Assembly: GCF_900637665.1 (NCBI RefSeq)
Contig: NZ_LR134386.1
Coordinates: 3,836,501 to 3,900,500, forward strand
Length of the DNA stretch: 64,000 nt
From: Chryseobacterium nakagawai
Lineage (GTDB): Bacteria > Bacteroidota > Bacteroidia > Flavobacteriales > Weeksellaceae
Direction of reading: 5' to 3'
Every line of letters starts with the position of its first letter. Positions within the stretch are counted from its first letter, which is position 1. Shown here piece after piece: positions 17,480 through 27,391 of the stretch. The notes under the pieces are model-generated. The model was given only the letters and a program-made list of their open reading frames with translations. It was not told the DNA's origin and searched no databases. The translations under genes were made by a program, and so were the position numbers.

Positions 17480-18970
17480 ATGAAAAATTTCCTGTTTACC
17501 TGTTTCCTGTTGTTATCAATAAGTGGATTTTGTCAGCAAAACATTCTAAAATCAGAACAGAGAAAAGCTGAAAAGATAAACCTGATCCTTGAAAAACACC
17601 ATCAGTTTGACCTTTTTAACGGAAGTGCACTAATTGCTCAAAATGGTAGGATCATCCTAAAAAAAAATTACGGAAAAGCCGATATGAGCTGGAACATTGA
17701 GGCGACTTCTGATACTAAGTTCAGAATAGGTTCCATTACAAAACAGTTTACTGGAATGCTGATTATGCAGCTCAAACAAGAAGGAAAAATCAGTCTTGAT
17801 GATAAAATAAGCCAATATTTACCCTGGTACAATAAATCTATCGGGGATAAGATTACCATTCATCATCTTCTGACCCATACTTCAGGATTGCCTAATTACA
17901 CAGATTTCCCTGATTTTAAAACTAAAATGGTTTTCGAAAATTCCTCGAATAAAGACTTCGCTATTAAATATTTCAAAGACAATTTAAGATTTGAACCTGG
18001 AACTCAACACAGTTATTGCAACACAGGTTATTATTTATTGGGATTAATTATTGAAGCGATTACTCAAAAGTCCTATGAAGAAGTCCTAAAGGAAAAGATA
18101 TTTGATGTTATCGGCATGAAAAACACAGGCATGGAAAATACCAAACAAATCATTTCAAGCTATGCACAAGGTTATGATTTTGATTATGATGGTTATCAGA
18201 AAACCGACTATATCAATATGCAAACTGCAGTCTTTGCAGCAGGCGGAATGTATAGTACAGCAAATGATATGTACAAATGGGACACTGCCTTATACAGAAA
18301 TACGCTGTTAAATGATGAAAATAAAAAAATCTATTTTACCCCTTATCTGGATGGATATGCTAATGGACTGGTCATTCAGAAACATTCTGATTTTCTGAAG
18401 TCAGGAAAGAATATTACCACCATGGCACACAGTGGCGGGATCAATGGTTTTTCCTGTAATATTGCCAGAATTCCGGAAGATAAAATATATGTGATCTTAC
18501 TGGATAACACCAGAGCAGGGAAAAGAGGCGGACAGCTGGAATCGGTTATTGATGATATTTTTAATGTTTTATATAACAAGACAATCAGCTTACCAAAGCC
18601 CCTGGTCATTTATGAAGTATACAGAAAGATAAAAGCATCATCGGTAGAGGAAGGAATTCTTTATTTGAAAGACATTAAAAAGAATAAATTTAACTCCTAT
18701 AATTTCAACGGTTTTGAAAATGAGCTGAACAAATTAGCTTACAAATTTTTAGGTGAGAATAATACAGATGCCGCACTTAAGATCATTGATTATGCAGTAT
18801 CAGAATTCCCGAATTCCTTTAATGTGTATGATACACGTGGAGAAATTTATTTTATAAGAAAAGATTATCCCGAATCGAAAAAGAATTATCAGAAAACACT
18901 GCAACTAAATCCCAATAATGATAATGCGAAAGAAATGCTTTTGAAAATAGAAAGTCTATCAAAGAAATGA
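17480..18970 (+). CDS. Serine hydrolase with C-terminal TPR repeats
   Basis: A 496-residue exported protein. Signal peptide FLFTCFLLLSISGFCQQ is followed by a class C beta-lactamase-like domain with SITK in RIGSITKQFTG, the YCN variant of YxN in QHSYCNTGYYLL, and HSGG in MAHSGGINGF. Residues from about 390 form TPR-like helices (SFNVYDTRGEIYFIRKDY, then LQLNPNNDNAKEMLLKI). The neighbour at 19081 has the same layout and the same last motif, so the pair arose by duplication. Activity on peptides or esters is likely; the substrate is unknown. Confidence 0.9.
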   Translation: MKNFLFTCFLLLSISGFCQQNILKSEQRKAEKINLILEKHHQFDLFNGSALIAQNGRIILKKNYGKADMSWNIEATSDTKFRIGSITKQFTGMLIMQLKQEGKISLDDKISQYLPWYNKSIGDKITIHHLLTHTSGLPNYTDFPDFKTKMVFENSSNKDFAIKYFKDNLRFEPGTQHSYCNTGYYLLGLIIEAITQKSYEEVLKEKIFDVIGMKNTGMENTKQIISSYAQGYDFDYDGYQKTDYINMQTAVFAAGGMYSTANDMYKWDTALYRNTLLNDENKKIYFTPYLDGYANGLVIQKHSDFLKSGKNITTMAHSGGINGFSCNIARIPEDKIYVILLDNTRAGKRGGQLESVIDDIFNVLYNKTISLPKPLVIYEVYRKIKASSVEEGILYLKDIKKNKFNSYNFNGFENELNKLAYKFLGENNTDAALKIIDYAVSEFPNSFNVYDTRGEIYFIRKDYPESKKNYQKTLQLNPNNDNAKEMLLKIESLSKK

Positions 18971-19080
18971 AACATAAGGGACATTTTAAAATTTCATACT
19001 TCCATGTAATACTATCTTTTTCTCAATTGTTTTACTATTAACTTAAACAATACAATAACCATACAAGCCTTCTTTTAAAT

Positions 19081-20589
19081 ATGAAAAAAACGACATTACT
19101 TACCCTATTTTTTTTATCACTCAATCTATTTGCACAAAGCGTAAATGATAAAATAAAATTATTTGAATCCAATCTGAATTATTGGAATAAATTAAAGCAA
19201 AAAAAAGGTTCTTTGAAAGAAAGAATGGCGCTGTACAACGCCAACGCCGTAAGTATTGCGGTGATTAAGGATTATAAAATAGAATGGATAAAAGCCTATG
19301 GCTATGCAGACATTTCCGAAAACAGACCCACCACTACCCAAACCCTTTTCCAGGCAGCATCCATCAGCAAATCGCTCAATAGTCTTGGAGCTTTAAAACT
19401 GGTTCAGGAAGGTAAATTAGACTTATATAATGACATCAATAATTATTTGACCAATTGGAAATTCCCGTATGATGATGCCATATCAAAAGGGAAGAAAATT
19501 TCATTGGCTAACTTATTGAACCATACCGCAGGATTATCTGTAGGAGGTTTTGGTGGTTATGAAAAAGGAAAAGAACTGCCTACGACCGTACAAATTCTTG
19601 ATGGACAAAAACCGGCTAACTCACTTGCAGTACGATCTGTATTTGAACCTGGCCTTAAGTTTCAATATTCTGGCGGTGGAACTACGGTTTCTCAATTGAT
19701 CCTTGAAACTACAACTGGAGAAAAGTATGAAGATTATATGCTAAAAAACATTCTGATTCCTTTGGGAATGAGTAGTAGTTCATTCAATCAGCCTCCTGCA
19801 AAAAATAAAGAAAGTTTGCTTGCAACAGCTTATGTCAACGGAAAAGAAGTCAACGGAAAATATCATATCTACCCGGAAAAAGCGGCGGCCGGTTTATGGA
19901 CCAATCCAACAGATTTAGCAAAATATATTATCGAAACGCAACTATCATTATTAGGAAAATCAAATAAAATTTTGTCTCAAGAAATGTCGGCAAAAAGAAT
20001 AGACAATAATTTTGGTGTATTTTTGAATGATTTCAAAGGCACAAAATATTTTGGACACAGCGGTGGAAACGAAGGTTTTGTCTGCCATTATGTAGGAAGT
20101 GTGGAAGGCGGAAACGGGGTCGTTGTGATGACCAATGGCAGTAATATGAGACTTGTGGAAGAAATGGTTTCCAGCATTGCCAGTTTGAATCAATGGAAAA
20201 ACTATCCTTTAGAATCTACTAAAGAATCCATTGTTTTAACCATCAGAAAACAATGTGAAAGCAATATCGACAAGGGAATTGCCCTCTACAAAAAGCTCAA
20301 AAGCAATCATCCTAACGATTACAATTTCTTAAATGAAAATGAGCTTAACGGCCTTGGCTATGAGTTTTTAAGAAACGGAAATATAGACTCGGCCATTAAA
20401 ATTTTCAACTTAAATGTCAATGAATTCCCAAAATCGGCTAATATTTATGACAGCCGTGGTGAAGCTTACTTCAACAAAAAAGAATATCATTTATCAAAAG
20501 AGGACTATTCAAAGGTCCTGGAACTAGAACCAACCAACCAAAATGCCAAAGAAATGCTTTTGAAGATTGAAAAGGAAACCGGAAAATAA
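19081..20589 (+). CDS. Serine hydrolase with C-terminal TPR repeats (paralogue)
   Basis: A 502-residue exported serine hydrolase with signal peptide TTLLTLFFLSLNLFAQS. It has SISK in QAASISKSLNSLG, YSG in LKFQYSGGGTTVS, and HSGGNEGF near residue 325. The tail (from about 400) carries TPR-like repeats ending NQNAKEMLLKI, matching the end of the upstream gene. It is 110 bp downstream of that gene, in the same direction, and a terminator follows. The two could be co-transcribed, although 110 bp is long for an operon gap. Confidence 0.9.
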   Translation: MKKTTLLTLFFLSLNLFAQSVNDKIKLFESNLNYWNKLKQKKGSLKERMALYNANAVSIAVIKDYKIEWIKAYGYADISENRPTTTQTLFQAASISKSLNSLGALKLVQEGKLDLYNDINNYLTNWKFPYDDAISKGKKISLANLLNHTAGLSVGGFGGYEKGKELPTTVQILDGQKPANSLAVRSVFEPGLKFQYSGGGTTVSQLILETTTGEKYEDYMLKNILIPLGMSSSSFNQPPAKNKESLLATAYVNGKEVNGKYHIYPEKAAAGLWTNPTDLAKYIIETQLSLLGKSNKILSQEMSAKRIDNNFGVFLNDFKGTKYFGHSGGNEGFVCHYVGSVEGGNGVVVMTNGSNMRLVEEMVSSIASLNQWKNYPLESTKESIVLTIRKQCESNIDKGIALYKKLKSNHPNDYNFLNENELNGLGYEFLRNGNIDSAIKIFNLNVNEFPKSANIYDSRGEAYFNKKEYHLSKEDYSKVLELEPTNQNAKEMLLKIEKETGK

Positions 20590-20599
20590 TGGATATACC

Positions 20600-20627
20600 A
20601 AGACCTCTTTGATAAGGGGTCTTTTTT
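20600..20627 (+). terminator. Terminator between the hydrolase pair and the convergent receptor gene
   Basis: AAGACCTCTT and AAGGGGTCTT form a 10-bp stem with one G-T pair, a 4-nt loop and a six-T run. Confidence 0.8.
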
Positions 20628-20648
20628 ATGGTTCTATATTCATCCAGA

Positions 20649-23024
20649 TTAATCTCTGTTTCCGCTTTTCGCTTGCCGCACCAACTGATTATCCTTCTGA
20701 TTAAATCGGTACACTAATGTAAGACGATATCTGGCGGCATTCGGAATACTGGTTTGATTAATCTCATAATCTGACCCAATGGTTCTGCTGCTAAACTTTC
20801 GAAGCCCAAAAAGGTTACTTACATCAAAGGTAAGAGTTGCTTTATCTTTTAAAAAATTTTTGCTACATCCAAAATCGATACCATGCACAGCATCTGATCG
20901 GGTTTGTGCTGTAGCATTGGACCCTCTGAAATTATATACTGCCTGAACAGAAAGCTTATTCTTTAATTTTACCTGAGAACTTAAACGGGCCGTAAAGGTA
21001 TTCCCTGAATAGTTGAAGTTTTGCTGTTGATAACTGCCCTGTTCTTTATAATGAAATACATTGAGCTCAGCATTTGCTTGCAACCATCTGAAAGGATTAT
21101 AGAGTAAAGAGAGTTCAAAGCCCGCACGTGTCTCCCTATCAATGTTTACAGGCATGGTAATAAATAACCCATTAGAATCCCGGAAAGTATAATCTTCGAT
21201 GACGCCATTATTTCTCTGATAATAAAGAGAAGGATTTAAAGTAAACGTTTTCCAGTTTTTGAGGAAGGCAAGTTCAAAAACATTGGCATAAGAGGGATTA
21301 AGATCCGGGTTACCAACATAGCGGGTACTGAGGTCAGTAAGTTCATTGAATGGATACAGCATGCCCAGTCTTGGCCTGTTGATACGCTTGCTGTAGCTGG
21401 CTTGCAAGTTAGCAGTGGCAGTAAAACGGTAGCTGATATTTAATGTTGGGAACAACCTGCTATAATCTTTTTTATTAGTGTAGCTACCAGTACGGTCTTC
21501 AATACCAATATGCGTCAACTCACCACGCAGTCCGGCCTGGTAGCCAAAAGCTCCGGTTTTACCTGAAAACTGTATATAAGCACTCCCAATCAATTCTTTA
21601 TATAAAAGATGGTTATCAATCTGATCGATAACTTCCCAGCCTGCCGAATTCTCTTGTTGGGCAATAAAATCACTGTTCACCCTTCGGTCTTCCATTTTTA
21701 AACCAAATTCCAGTGTAGAGGTACTGTCCAAGGGCTGTACCAGATCCGTTTTAATCATCAGGTCTTTACTTTTCCCGAAAGAACGGGTCCTGATCATGGG
21801 CAGATTCATTGTAACCGGTAGTATTTTCGCGGTTGATAAATTCCAGTCTTTATCACTGTCCCAGAAATCATACTGCATATCTACCGTTAATTTCTTACCT
21901 GGTTTCTTGAAAGTTTTGGTATAATTAAATTCAAGTTGATTATAACTTCGCTTCTCCCAAGATTCACCACTTCGGGTGAGACTGCTGTCAATACTGCCAT
22001 TTTTGCCTGAATAAAGATAATTGAGTTCTGTTTTGTCATGGTCATTAGTTGAGTTTCGCAAAAAAGCTGCAGTAATGGTATTGTGATCATTAATCTGGAA
22101 ATCAGCACCAAGATAAAGCAGTCTGGCATCATCATGCCGATCTTCATCCTGACGTTGGTTCAGATACAGTGGCATACCGGAGAGTCTGGTGGATTGCTGC
22201 ATGGTATAGAGCCCAACATAATCCGACAGCCGGATACCATAAGTTGCAAAGAGATTAATTGTATTGGATTTATAATTTAAACTGGGACTTATCCGTGTCT
22301 CATTAGGAATACCGCCAACCAGACGCATTTGTCCACTGAAACCTGCTTTTTTGTTCTTTTTGAGAATGATATTAATAATCCCTGCTGAACCAGCCGCATC
22401 GAAACGGGAAGATGGATTGGTAATCACTTCTACCCGCTCTACCTGGTCAGCAGGAAGCTGTTCCAGGGCATTACTTTGGGTTAATCCTGTACGCCTTCCA
22501 TCAATGAGAACCAATACACTGCTATTACCCCGCAGGCTTATTGTTCCGCTGGGACTGACGCTCACAGAGGGTACAATATTGAGTAAGTCTGTGACAGCTC
22601 CTGATTGTGAAAGAACATCTTTACCCACTTCAAAAACCTTCTTATCGAGTTTTAAGCTGACTGATGACCGCTGTGATTTTACAGAGACTTCCTGCAATAA
22701 TTTTGTGTCAGGTTCTAAAATTATTGTTCCGATATTTGTACTCTCACCAGATTTCACTTGTACAGATTGGGTAATCATCTGAAACCCGATCAGATGATAA
22801 CTGATTGTATAATGTCCTACAGGGATGCCTTCCAGCTTAAATTGCCCTTTGTTATCCGAAATTCCGACAGCAACAGCAGGTTCTGCATTCCCTTTTAATG
22901 TGACAGTTACATACGGAAGAACTGTTGTCTGGTTCTCATGAATAATACCGTTTATCTGACCATTCTGCGCAAAAGCATAAGGAACGGTAATAAGAATCAG
23001 GATGATGGTTGTTAATAGTTTCAT
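20649..23024 (-). CDS. Outer-membrane beta-barrel receptor (OMP_b-brl_3 type) with carboxypeptidase-like N-domain
   Basis: A 791-residue outer-membrane protein. Signal peptide TIILILITVPYAFAQ is followed by a carboxypeptidase regulatory-like fold (NGQINGIIHENQTTVLPYVT, GHYTISYHLIGFQ), a plug region (QSGAVTDLLNIVPSVSVSPS, LIDGRRTGLTQ) and a barrel of about 550 residues with many aromatic-ended strands. It resembles TonB-dependent receptors and would take up or bind an unknown ligand. It is divergent from a LytS-type histidine kinase whose ATG is 110 bp away, which suggests that the kinase pair controls it. A near-consensus TAGCTTG box sits in that gap. Confidence 0.9.
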   Translation of the reverse strand: MKLLTTIILILITVPYAFAQNGQINGIIHENQTTVLPYVTVTLKGNAEPAVAVGISDNKGQFKLEGIPVGHYTISYHLIGFQMITQSVQVKSGESTNIGTIILEPDTKLLQEVSVKSQRSSVSLKLDKKVFEVGKDVLSQSGAVTDLLNIVPSVSVSPSGTISLRGNSSVLVLIDGRRTGLTQSNALEQLPADQVERVEVITNPSSRFDAAGSAGIINIILKKNKKAGFSGQMRLVGGIPNETRISPSLNYKSNTINLFATYGIRLSDYVGLYTMQQSTRLSGMPLYLNQRQDEDRHDDARLLYLGADFQINDHNTITAAFLRNSTNDHDKTELNYLYSGKNGSIDSSLTRSGESWEKRSYNQLEFNYTKTFKKPGKKLTVDMQYDFWDSDKDWNLSTAKILPVTMNLPMIRTRSFGKSKDLMIKTDLVQPLDSTSTLEFGLKMEDRRVNSDFIAQQENSAGWEVIDQIDNHLLYKELIGSAYIQFSGKTGAFGYQAGLRGELTHIGIEDRTGSYTNKKDYSRLFPTLNISYRFTATANLQASYSKRINRPRLGMLYPFNELTDLSTRYVGNPDLNPSYANVFELAFLKNWKTFTLNPSLYYQRNNGVIEDYTFRDSNGLFITMPVNIDRETRAGFELSLLYNPFRWLQANAELNVFHYKEQGSYQQQNFNYSGNTFTARLSSQVKLKNKLSVQAVYNFRGSNATAQTRSDAVHGIDFGCSKNFLKDKATLTFDVSNLFGLRKFSSRTIGSDYEINQTSIPNAARYRLTLVYRFNQKDNQLVRQAKSGNRD

Positions 23025-23134
23025 GATGTAAAATTAAAGAACAGACAAGCTACCCATTGGTGAAAACATCTGAACGGCTCCATGAGCTTCTGAACGACCA
23101 TAAATTGTTGGGAATTACCTTGTATATTTACATC

Positions 23135-24799
23135 ATGCATAGTTTTATGTTTTTGCTAGTATTGCTCGGCATACTGAACCCATCTGTTATTCGCAATGAA
23201 GACCCTATACCCGTTTACAAAACAGGTGATGACCTGGCTTGGGCATCTAAAGACTATAATGACAAAAATTGGTCACAGGAGAGAGGCAATATCTCTGGCA
23301 AAATCTTCTGGTCACGAACCCATTTAGATCTGCGTAAAATTGAAGATGAGGCATTACCGCTTGGGCTTCAGATTCAATCTTTTGGTTCTTTTGAAGTATA
23401 TTGGGACGGGGTATTGATCGGTAATAACGGGAAAGTTCTGCAAAATGGTAACCCGGAAGTACCCGGTACTGAAAGTAGCTATTATAGGATCCCAGACCAT
23501 CTGATTTCACCAGGTCTTCATACGGTTGCCTTACGCAGTTCACAATCATTACTCCCTCATGTGCAACGCAACATCGGATTTAAAATTGATCCGTATAATT
23601 TATTATTGACAAGACCATTAGTAACCATGTCATATATGAACCTAATGGCCGGAGCTTTTCTCATTGCAGCAGTCTATTATTTTTTTCTTTATCTAAACAG
23701 CCAACGCAGACAATGGGATATCCTGATCTTTGCTTCTATCTGTCTTCTCTTTTTCACTTTGCTGATTATGGAATATCTTAAGTTTCATGTCTTTATTCCA
23801 TACCCCTATTTCTTTGTACGTCTTGAAATCATTGGTTGGCTCACTTTTACCAATGCATTGCTGGTTCCTTTATACTTTATCATTCAGTTTAATTTTAAAA
23901 AAGGAAAATGGTTGATGGCACTATTGGTTATAACCCTTTTGTTACTTTATATTCTCAATTATAAATCTTATGATCTGACCGCCCGTCTGTACAGTTTGGC
24001 AATGCTGATTGCTTCTCTCATCGTGGTCTTTAATGGGATTATTCAAAAGGAAAAAGGAGGTTTCATTGCGTTGACAGCACTTTTGATCAGTGCATTGATC
24101 AATAAGTTCGTGGTCTATGACTTCGGTTTATTCATCAGCTTTACAGTCATTGTATTGAGCATGCTTTACCTTCATTCCATTCGTACAAGTGTTATTGAAG
24201 CAGAGCATCAGAATGCGGTCCTTCTTTCTTCAAGGCTACAGTTGGAACTTCTTAAAAAGAATATTCAACCTCATTTTTTAAGAAATACCCTTACCTCCAT
24301 GATGGATTGGGTAGAAGAATCTCCTAAAGAAGGTTCCCGTTTCATACAAGCATTGGCTACAGAATTTGATATCATGAACGAGATTTCTGAGCAGACTCTA
24401 ATTCCCATCACGAAAGAACTTGAACTTTGCCGGCAGCATGTTTCAATTATGGGGTTTCGCAAGGAAATTAATTATCAGTGGGAAGAAATTGGAATAGATG
24501 AGAAACAACTGATCCCCCCAGCTATTATCCATACCCTACTTGAAAATGGGATAACCCATAGTGAACCTTTTCCCGGAAACACCGTGAAATTTGTGCTTTC
24601 TTATATCTTACAAGATAAGACGCACCAATATACTTTTAAAACCGTCGCAGAAAATAGAAAGGTAATGACCAATCGATCCGGAGGAAATGGCTTTAAATAT
24701 ATAAGAGCACGCCTTACCGAAAGTTACGGACAGAACTGGACGTTCGATTCTGTGGCTGCTGAAGACGGATGGATATCTACAATTCATATTTTAAAATGA
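23135..24799 (+). CDS. LytS-type sensor histidine kinase with N-terminal extracytoplasmic domain and seven-helix core
   Basis: A sensor kinase of about 554 residues from the ATG at 23135; an in-frame TTG at 23057 would add 26 residues but lies in the divergent promoter gap. An N-terminal jelly-roll-like domain (IQSFGSFEVYWDGVLIGNNG) is followed by about seven hydrophobic helices as in 7TMR-DISM sensors. The kinase region has the His box IQPHFLRNTLTSMM, diverged from the usual NPHFLFN, then the N-box LIPPAIIHTLLENGITHSE and a GGNGFKYIRARL box. It overlaps the response regulator gene by 4 bp and should phosphorylate it. Confidence 0.85.
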   Translation: MHSFMFLLVLLGILNPSVIRNEDPIPVYKTGDDLAWASKDYNDKNWSQERGNISGKIFWSRTHLDLRKIEDEALPLGLQIQSFGSFEVYWDGVLIGNNGKVLQNGNPEVPGTESSYYRIPDHLISPGLHTVALRSSQSLLPHVQRNIGFKIDPYNLLLTRPLVTMSYMNLMAGAFLIAAVYYFFLYLNSQRRQWDILIFASICLLFFTLLIMEYLKFHVFIPYPYFFVRLEIIGWLTFTNALLVPLYFIIQFNFKKGKWLMALLVITLLLLYILNYKSYDLTARLYSLAMLIASLIVVFNGIIQKEKGGFIALTALLISALINKFVVYDFGLFISFTVIVLSMLYLHSIRTSVIEAEHQNAVLLSSRLQLELLKKNIQPHFLRNTLTSMMDWVEESPKEGSRFIQALATEFDIMNEISEQTLIPITKELELCRQHVSIMGFRKEINYQWEEIGIDEKQLIPPAIIHTLLENGITHSEPFPGNTVKFVLSYILQDKTHQYTFKTVAENRKVMTNRSGGNGFKYIRARLTESYGQNWTFDSVAAEDGWISTIHILK

Positions 24800-25497
24800 T
24801 GAATATACTGATTATAGAAGACGAGGCCAGAATTGCCCGCCGTGTTGAACGTATGACAATTGAATTTTTTGCCAGTACATCTGTTGAGATCAGTATTTGT
24901 GATTCTTTACAGAAAGGCCTTGATCAAATAGCCTATCAGCTTCCTGATCTTCTGTTACTTGATCTTAATCTCAATGGAGATAATGGGTTTGAAATACTAG
25001 AGCATATGGTAGCTGCATCCTTTCATACGATTATTGTTTCAGCTAATATTGATAAAGCAATCATCGCTTTTGAGTATGGTGTACTTGATTTTGTTCCCAA
25101 ACCTTTTGATCAGGAAAGATTTTTTAAAGCTTTGACACGATTTGTGAGCCCTGTTGTAAAGGCTGAAGAGGAGATTAAATACCTGGCTGTAAAGAAATCC
25201 GGGCAGATACGGCTCATCAATATTACGGACATAATTTATATCAAAGGGGCTGGAATCTATACTGAACTGCATCTTCATAGTGGGCGGACTGAACTGCATG
25301 ATAAGTCTCTTGAATTACTAAACCAACTTCTTCCTGATCAATTTGAGCGCATTCATAAATCGTATTTGGTGAATTTTCTCCAGGTTGAAAAAATGCTTAT
25401 AAACACCGGAACACGTTATAGTGTATTGCTTAAAACAGGTGAAATTCTACCTGTAGGACGATCAAAATACAAAGAATTGAAAAACAAAATAATATAA
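24796..25497 (+). CDS. LytTR-type response regulator
   Basis: A 233-residue regulator with a receiver domain (ILIIEDEARIARRVE; phospho-acceptor Asp in LPDLLLLDLNLNG; conserved Lys in DFVPKPFD) and a C-terminal LytTR DNA-binding domain (FERIHKSYLVNFLQVEKML, GEILPVGRSKYKELK). The ATG at 24796 overlaps the kinase stop as ATGA, the typical coupled arrangement. It probably controls the divergent outer-membrane receptor gene. Confidence 0.95.
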   Translation: MMNILIIEDEARIARRVERMTIEFFASTSVEISICDSLQKGLDQIAYQLPDLLLLDLNLNGDNGFEILEHMVAASFHTIIVSANIDKAIIAFEYGVLDFVPKPFDQERFFKALTRFVSPVVKAEEEIKYLAVKKSGQIRLINITDIIYIKGAGIYTELHLHSGRTELHDKSLELLNQLLPDQFERIHKSYLVNFLQVEKMLINTGTRYSVLLKTGEILPVGRSKYKELKNKII

Positions 25498-25748
25498 GCT
25501 CAAAAAGTTTAATAATAATAGCTTCGGACCATACCAAACAAACATTATTACTTTTTAAAAGTCCGTAAAAACTCCCGTTCTCCGAATATTTTTGATCATT
25601 AAAATTTATCCAATCTGTACAAATTACAAAAAATATTAAAGAGAATAAAAGAACAACAGTAAGCAAAGTCTCTGATACTCTATTGAACTGGATATTTCAG
25701 GGATAATTTTTTTTGCTTATTTTTACATAAAATAAATAAAAATAACAC

Positions 25749-26234
25749 ATGAAAAGAATCGTATTAGCAGGGCTAATAACTATGGGAGGGCTTCTAACGG
25801 TAAAAGCACAATGTAAAACAGAATCTGCCATCAATGAAAACTTTGATACATGGAAAGATATTGATAAATGCTGGACTGCTCAGCCGGGAGGGAAGGCAAT
25901 GTTATATGCGAGTGACAAAAAAATTATATTTTACTCAATGAACAGTCCTGGAGAAAATATGTTTTTAGTAACTCCGAAAATTAAAGCAGGAAACTATACT
26001 CTTAGCCTTGATATTTCAGATAACGGAGGGGAAACTACATTGGAGATTTTCTCAGTAAATAATGCTTCCGATACAAAATTATATGTTTCAATAGCTAAGC
26101 CTTCCAAGATAACAGGAGAAAAAAAGACTTACACTATTTCTATAAAAAAAGATACCCATTTAGGGCTGAAGGTTTTACTGAATGGCATTCATCAGGCAGT
26201 TTATATGGATAACTTTTCATTGAAACAAAAATAA
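25749..26234 (+). CDS. Small secreted beta-sandwich protein
   Basis: A 161-residue exported protein with signal peptide VLAGLITMGGLLTVKAQ. The remaining part, INENFDTWKDIDKCWTAQPG to QAVYMDNFSLKQK, has the sequence pattern of a jelly-roll ligand-binding or adhesion domain found in surface proteins of Bacteroidota, but no T9SS tail follows. It stands alone; about 250 bp upstream hold no recognisable coding sequence. Confidence 0.65.
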   Translation: MKRIVLAGLITMGGLLTVKAQCKTESAINENFDTWKDIDKCWTAQPGGKAMLYASDKKIIFYSMNSPGENMFLVTPKIKAGNYTLSLDISDNGGETTLEIFSVNNASDTKLYVSIAKPSKITGEKKTYTISIKKDTHLGLKVLLNGIHQAVYMDNFSLKQK

Positions 26235-26369
26235 AATAGTTAATCTGCTGTAGATTAATTAAGGCTGAAGAAATAGGAATTCCGTAAAAGAAATCGTCTT
26301 CATCAAGTAAGCCTATACAGATAAATCTTTTAAAAGATATTTGAAGATACTCTTACGAGGTCACCTCTT

Positions 26370-26393
26370 CTCCGAAGTCTCCTGACTTCGGAG
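26370..26393. terminator. Hairpin, probable terminator
   Basis: CTCCGAAGTC and GACTTCGGAG form a perfect 10-bp stem with a TCCT loop. The following plus-strand sequence is only weakly T-rich (atttcatttcg), so its role as terminator for the gene at 25749 is probable, not certain. Confidence 0.5.
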
Positions 26394-26481
26394 ATTTCAT
26401 TTCGAACAAGTAATTTAATATCGGCCAAACAACTCATTCTTTTTCTTTTCTGCTCTACAACTACATGTTTTATCGTTTATC

Positions 26482-26619
26482 CTATTGAAACCGATCAAAT
26501 AAGAGATCTTCTTGATTGAATAATGATAATTTACTTTCCTTATGCTTAATTTCTATCTTAAAATTCAAAAGATCTATTTTAGCTATAAAAATATTGGCAT
26601 CTTCCCATGCGTTATATGG
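26482..26619 (-). pseudogene. Possible relic of a protein C-terminus
   Basis: A frame of 45 codons, without a start and closed by TAG at 26482, reads like real protein: WEDANIFIAKIDLLNFKIEI and later LSLFNQEDLLFDRF. No parent gene is recognised in the window. It may be chance, but its charged and hydrophobic alternation is not typical of random AT-rich sequence. Confidence 0.2.
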
Positions 26620-26704
26620 TTATAGACCCATCATTGGTTGATCTTACCCATTTATAAACATTTTCGTACTCCGCAATATATTATCTTATCTTATAAAATC
26701 ATCC

Positions 26705-27367
26705 TTAAATTCTACTTTCTGGATTTCCTTTTATGAGTTGAAGTTGCGCTTCTTCCCTATTGTGCCTAATTCTTTTATCCTGGTTTATGAAAAGATTAAA
26801 AACATCTATATATTCGTTAAATGCATTTGGATTATAATGAACCATAACCGGAAACAGCTGACTGGCCTGATAGTACCTTTTATTTTGTAAGGCACTTTGT
26901 ATGGCCTGCTCTATTTCTTTTAAAAGGAAGCTGCAGTTTTTCTTTAACAGAAAATCCTTTAGATTAGATTCAAAGAACTTATCTCCATAGCTATTTAGGA
27001 ACTGTCTGATGTAAGGATATAATTCCTGTTCGCTTTTTCCATTGAATGTTGCAATATACAATGCATTGGTAATTACATCGTATACATTGTCTTCATTATA
27101 GAGTCTATGGGGTTCAAAATTTTCTTTTTGATCCCATTTTTCATGGATGAAACGATCAAGCATTTCAAATCCTTCGGGTATTGACCATGCAAGTAAAATA
27201 AGCATGGCCTGATATACAATATACTGATTGTCATCATGAAGAAGCAATTTCAATTTTTCGATCCTGTCAACATCCTTTTTTTCAAGGAGCTGTACTTCAC
27301 TTAAGTCATATCCTTCGTATCCTTCCTCGTTGTAGTAATAAAGGAGTTTATGGAGTTCGTTATTCAT
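26705..27367 (-). CDS. Unknown protein, helical repeat (HEAT-like) pattern
   Basis: A 220-residue soluble protein without signal peptide. The sequence is a series of amphipathic helices, such as DRIEKLKLLLHDDNQYIVYQ, AMLILLAWSIPEGFEMLDRF and YASQLF-like segments, which suggests a HEAT-like solenoid. Such small acidic helical proteins are often immunity proteins of polymorphic toxins, but no toxin gene is near. It is the last of a run of four minus-strand genes; the acetyltransferase gene ends 24 bp upstream. Confidence 0.65.
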   Translation of the reverse strand: MNNELHKLLYYYNEEGYEGYDLSEVQLLEKKDVDRIEKLKLLLHDDNQYIVYQAMLILLAWSIPEGFEMLDRFIHEKWDQKENFEPHRLYNEDNVYDVITNALYIATFNGKSEQELYPYIRQFLNSYGDKFFESNLKDFLLKKNCSFLLKEIEQAIQSALQNKRYYQASQLFPVMVHYNPNAFNEYIDVFNLFINQDKRIRHNREEAQLQLIKGNPESRI

Positions 27368-27391
27368 TTTTATGAATCATTTGATTATATT

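Larger units (their letters stand above)
26235..26704. other. 470-bp intergenic region with a strong hairpin and a possible gene relic
   Basis: The region contains a perfect 10-bp stem hairpin at 26370-26393 and a minus-strand open stretch at 26482-26619 that looks like a broken protein C-terminus. No intact gene is visible. Confidence 0.5.
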
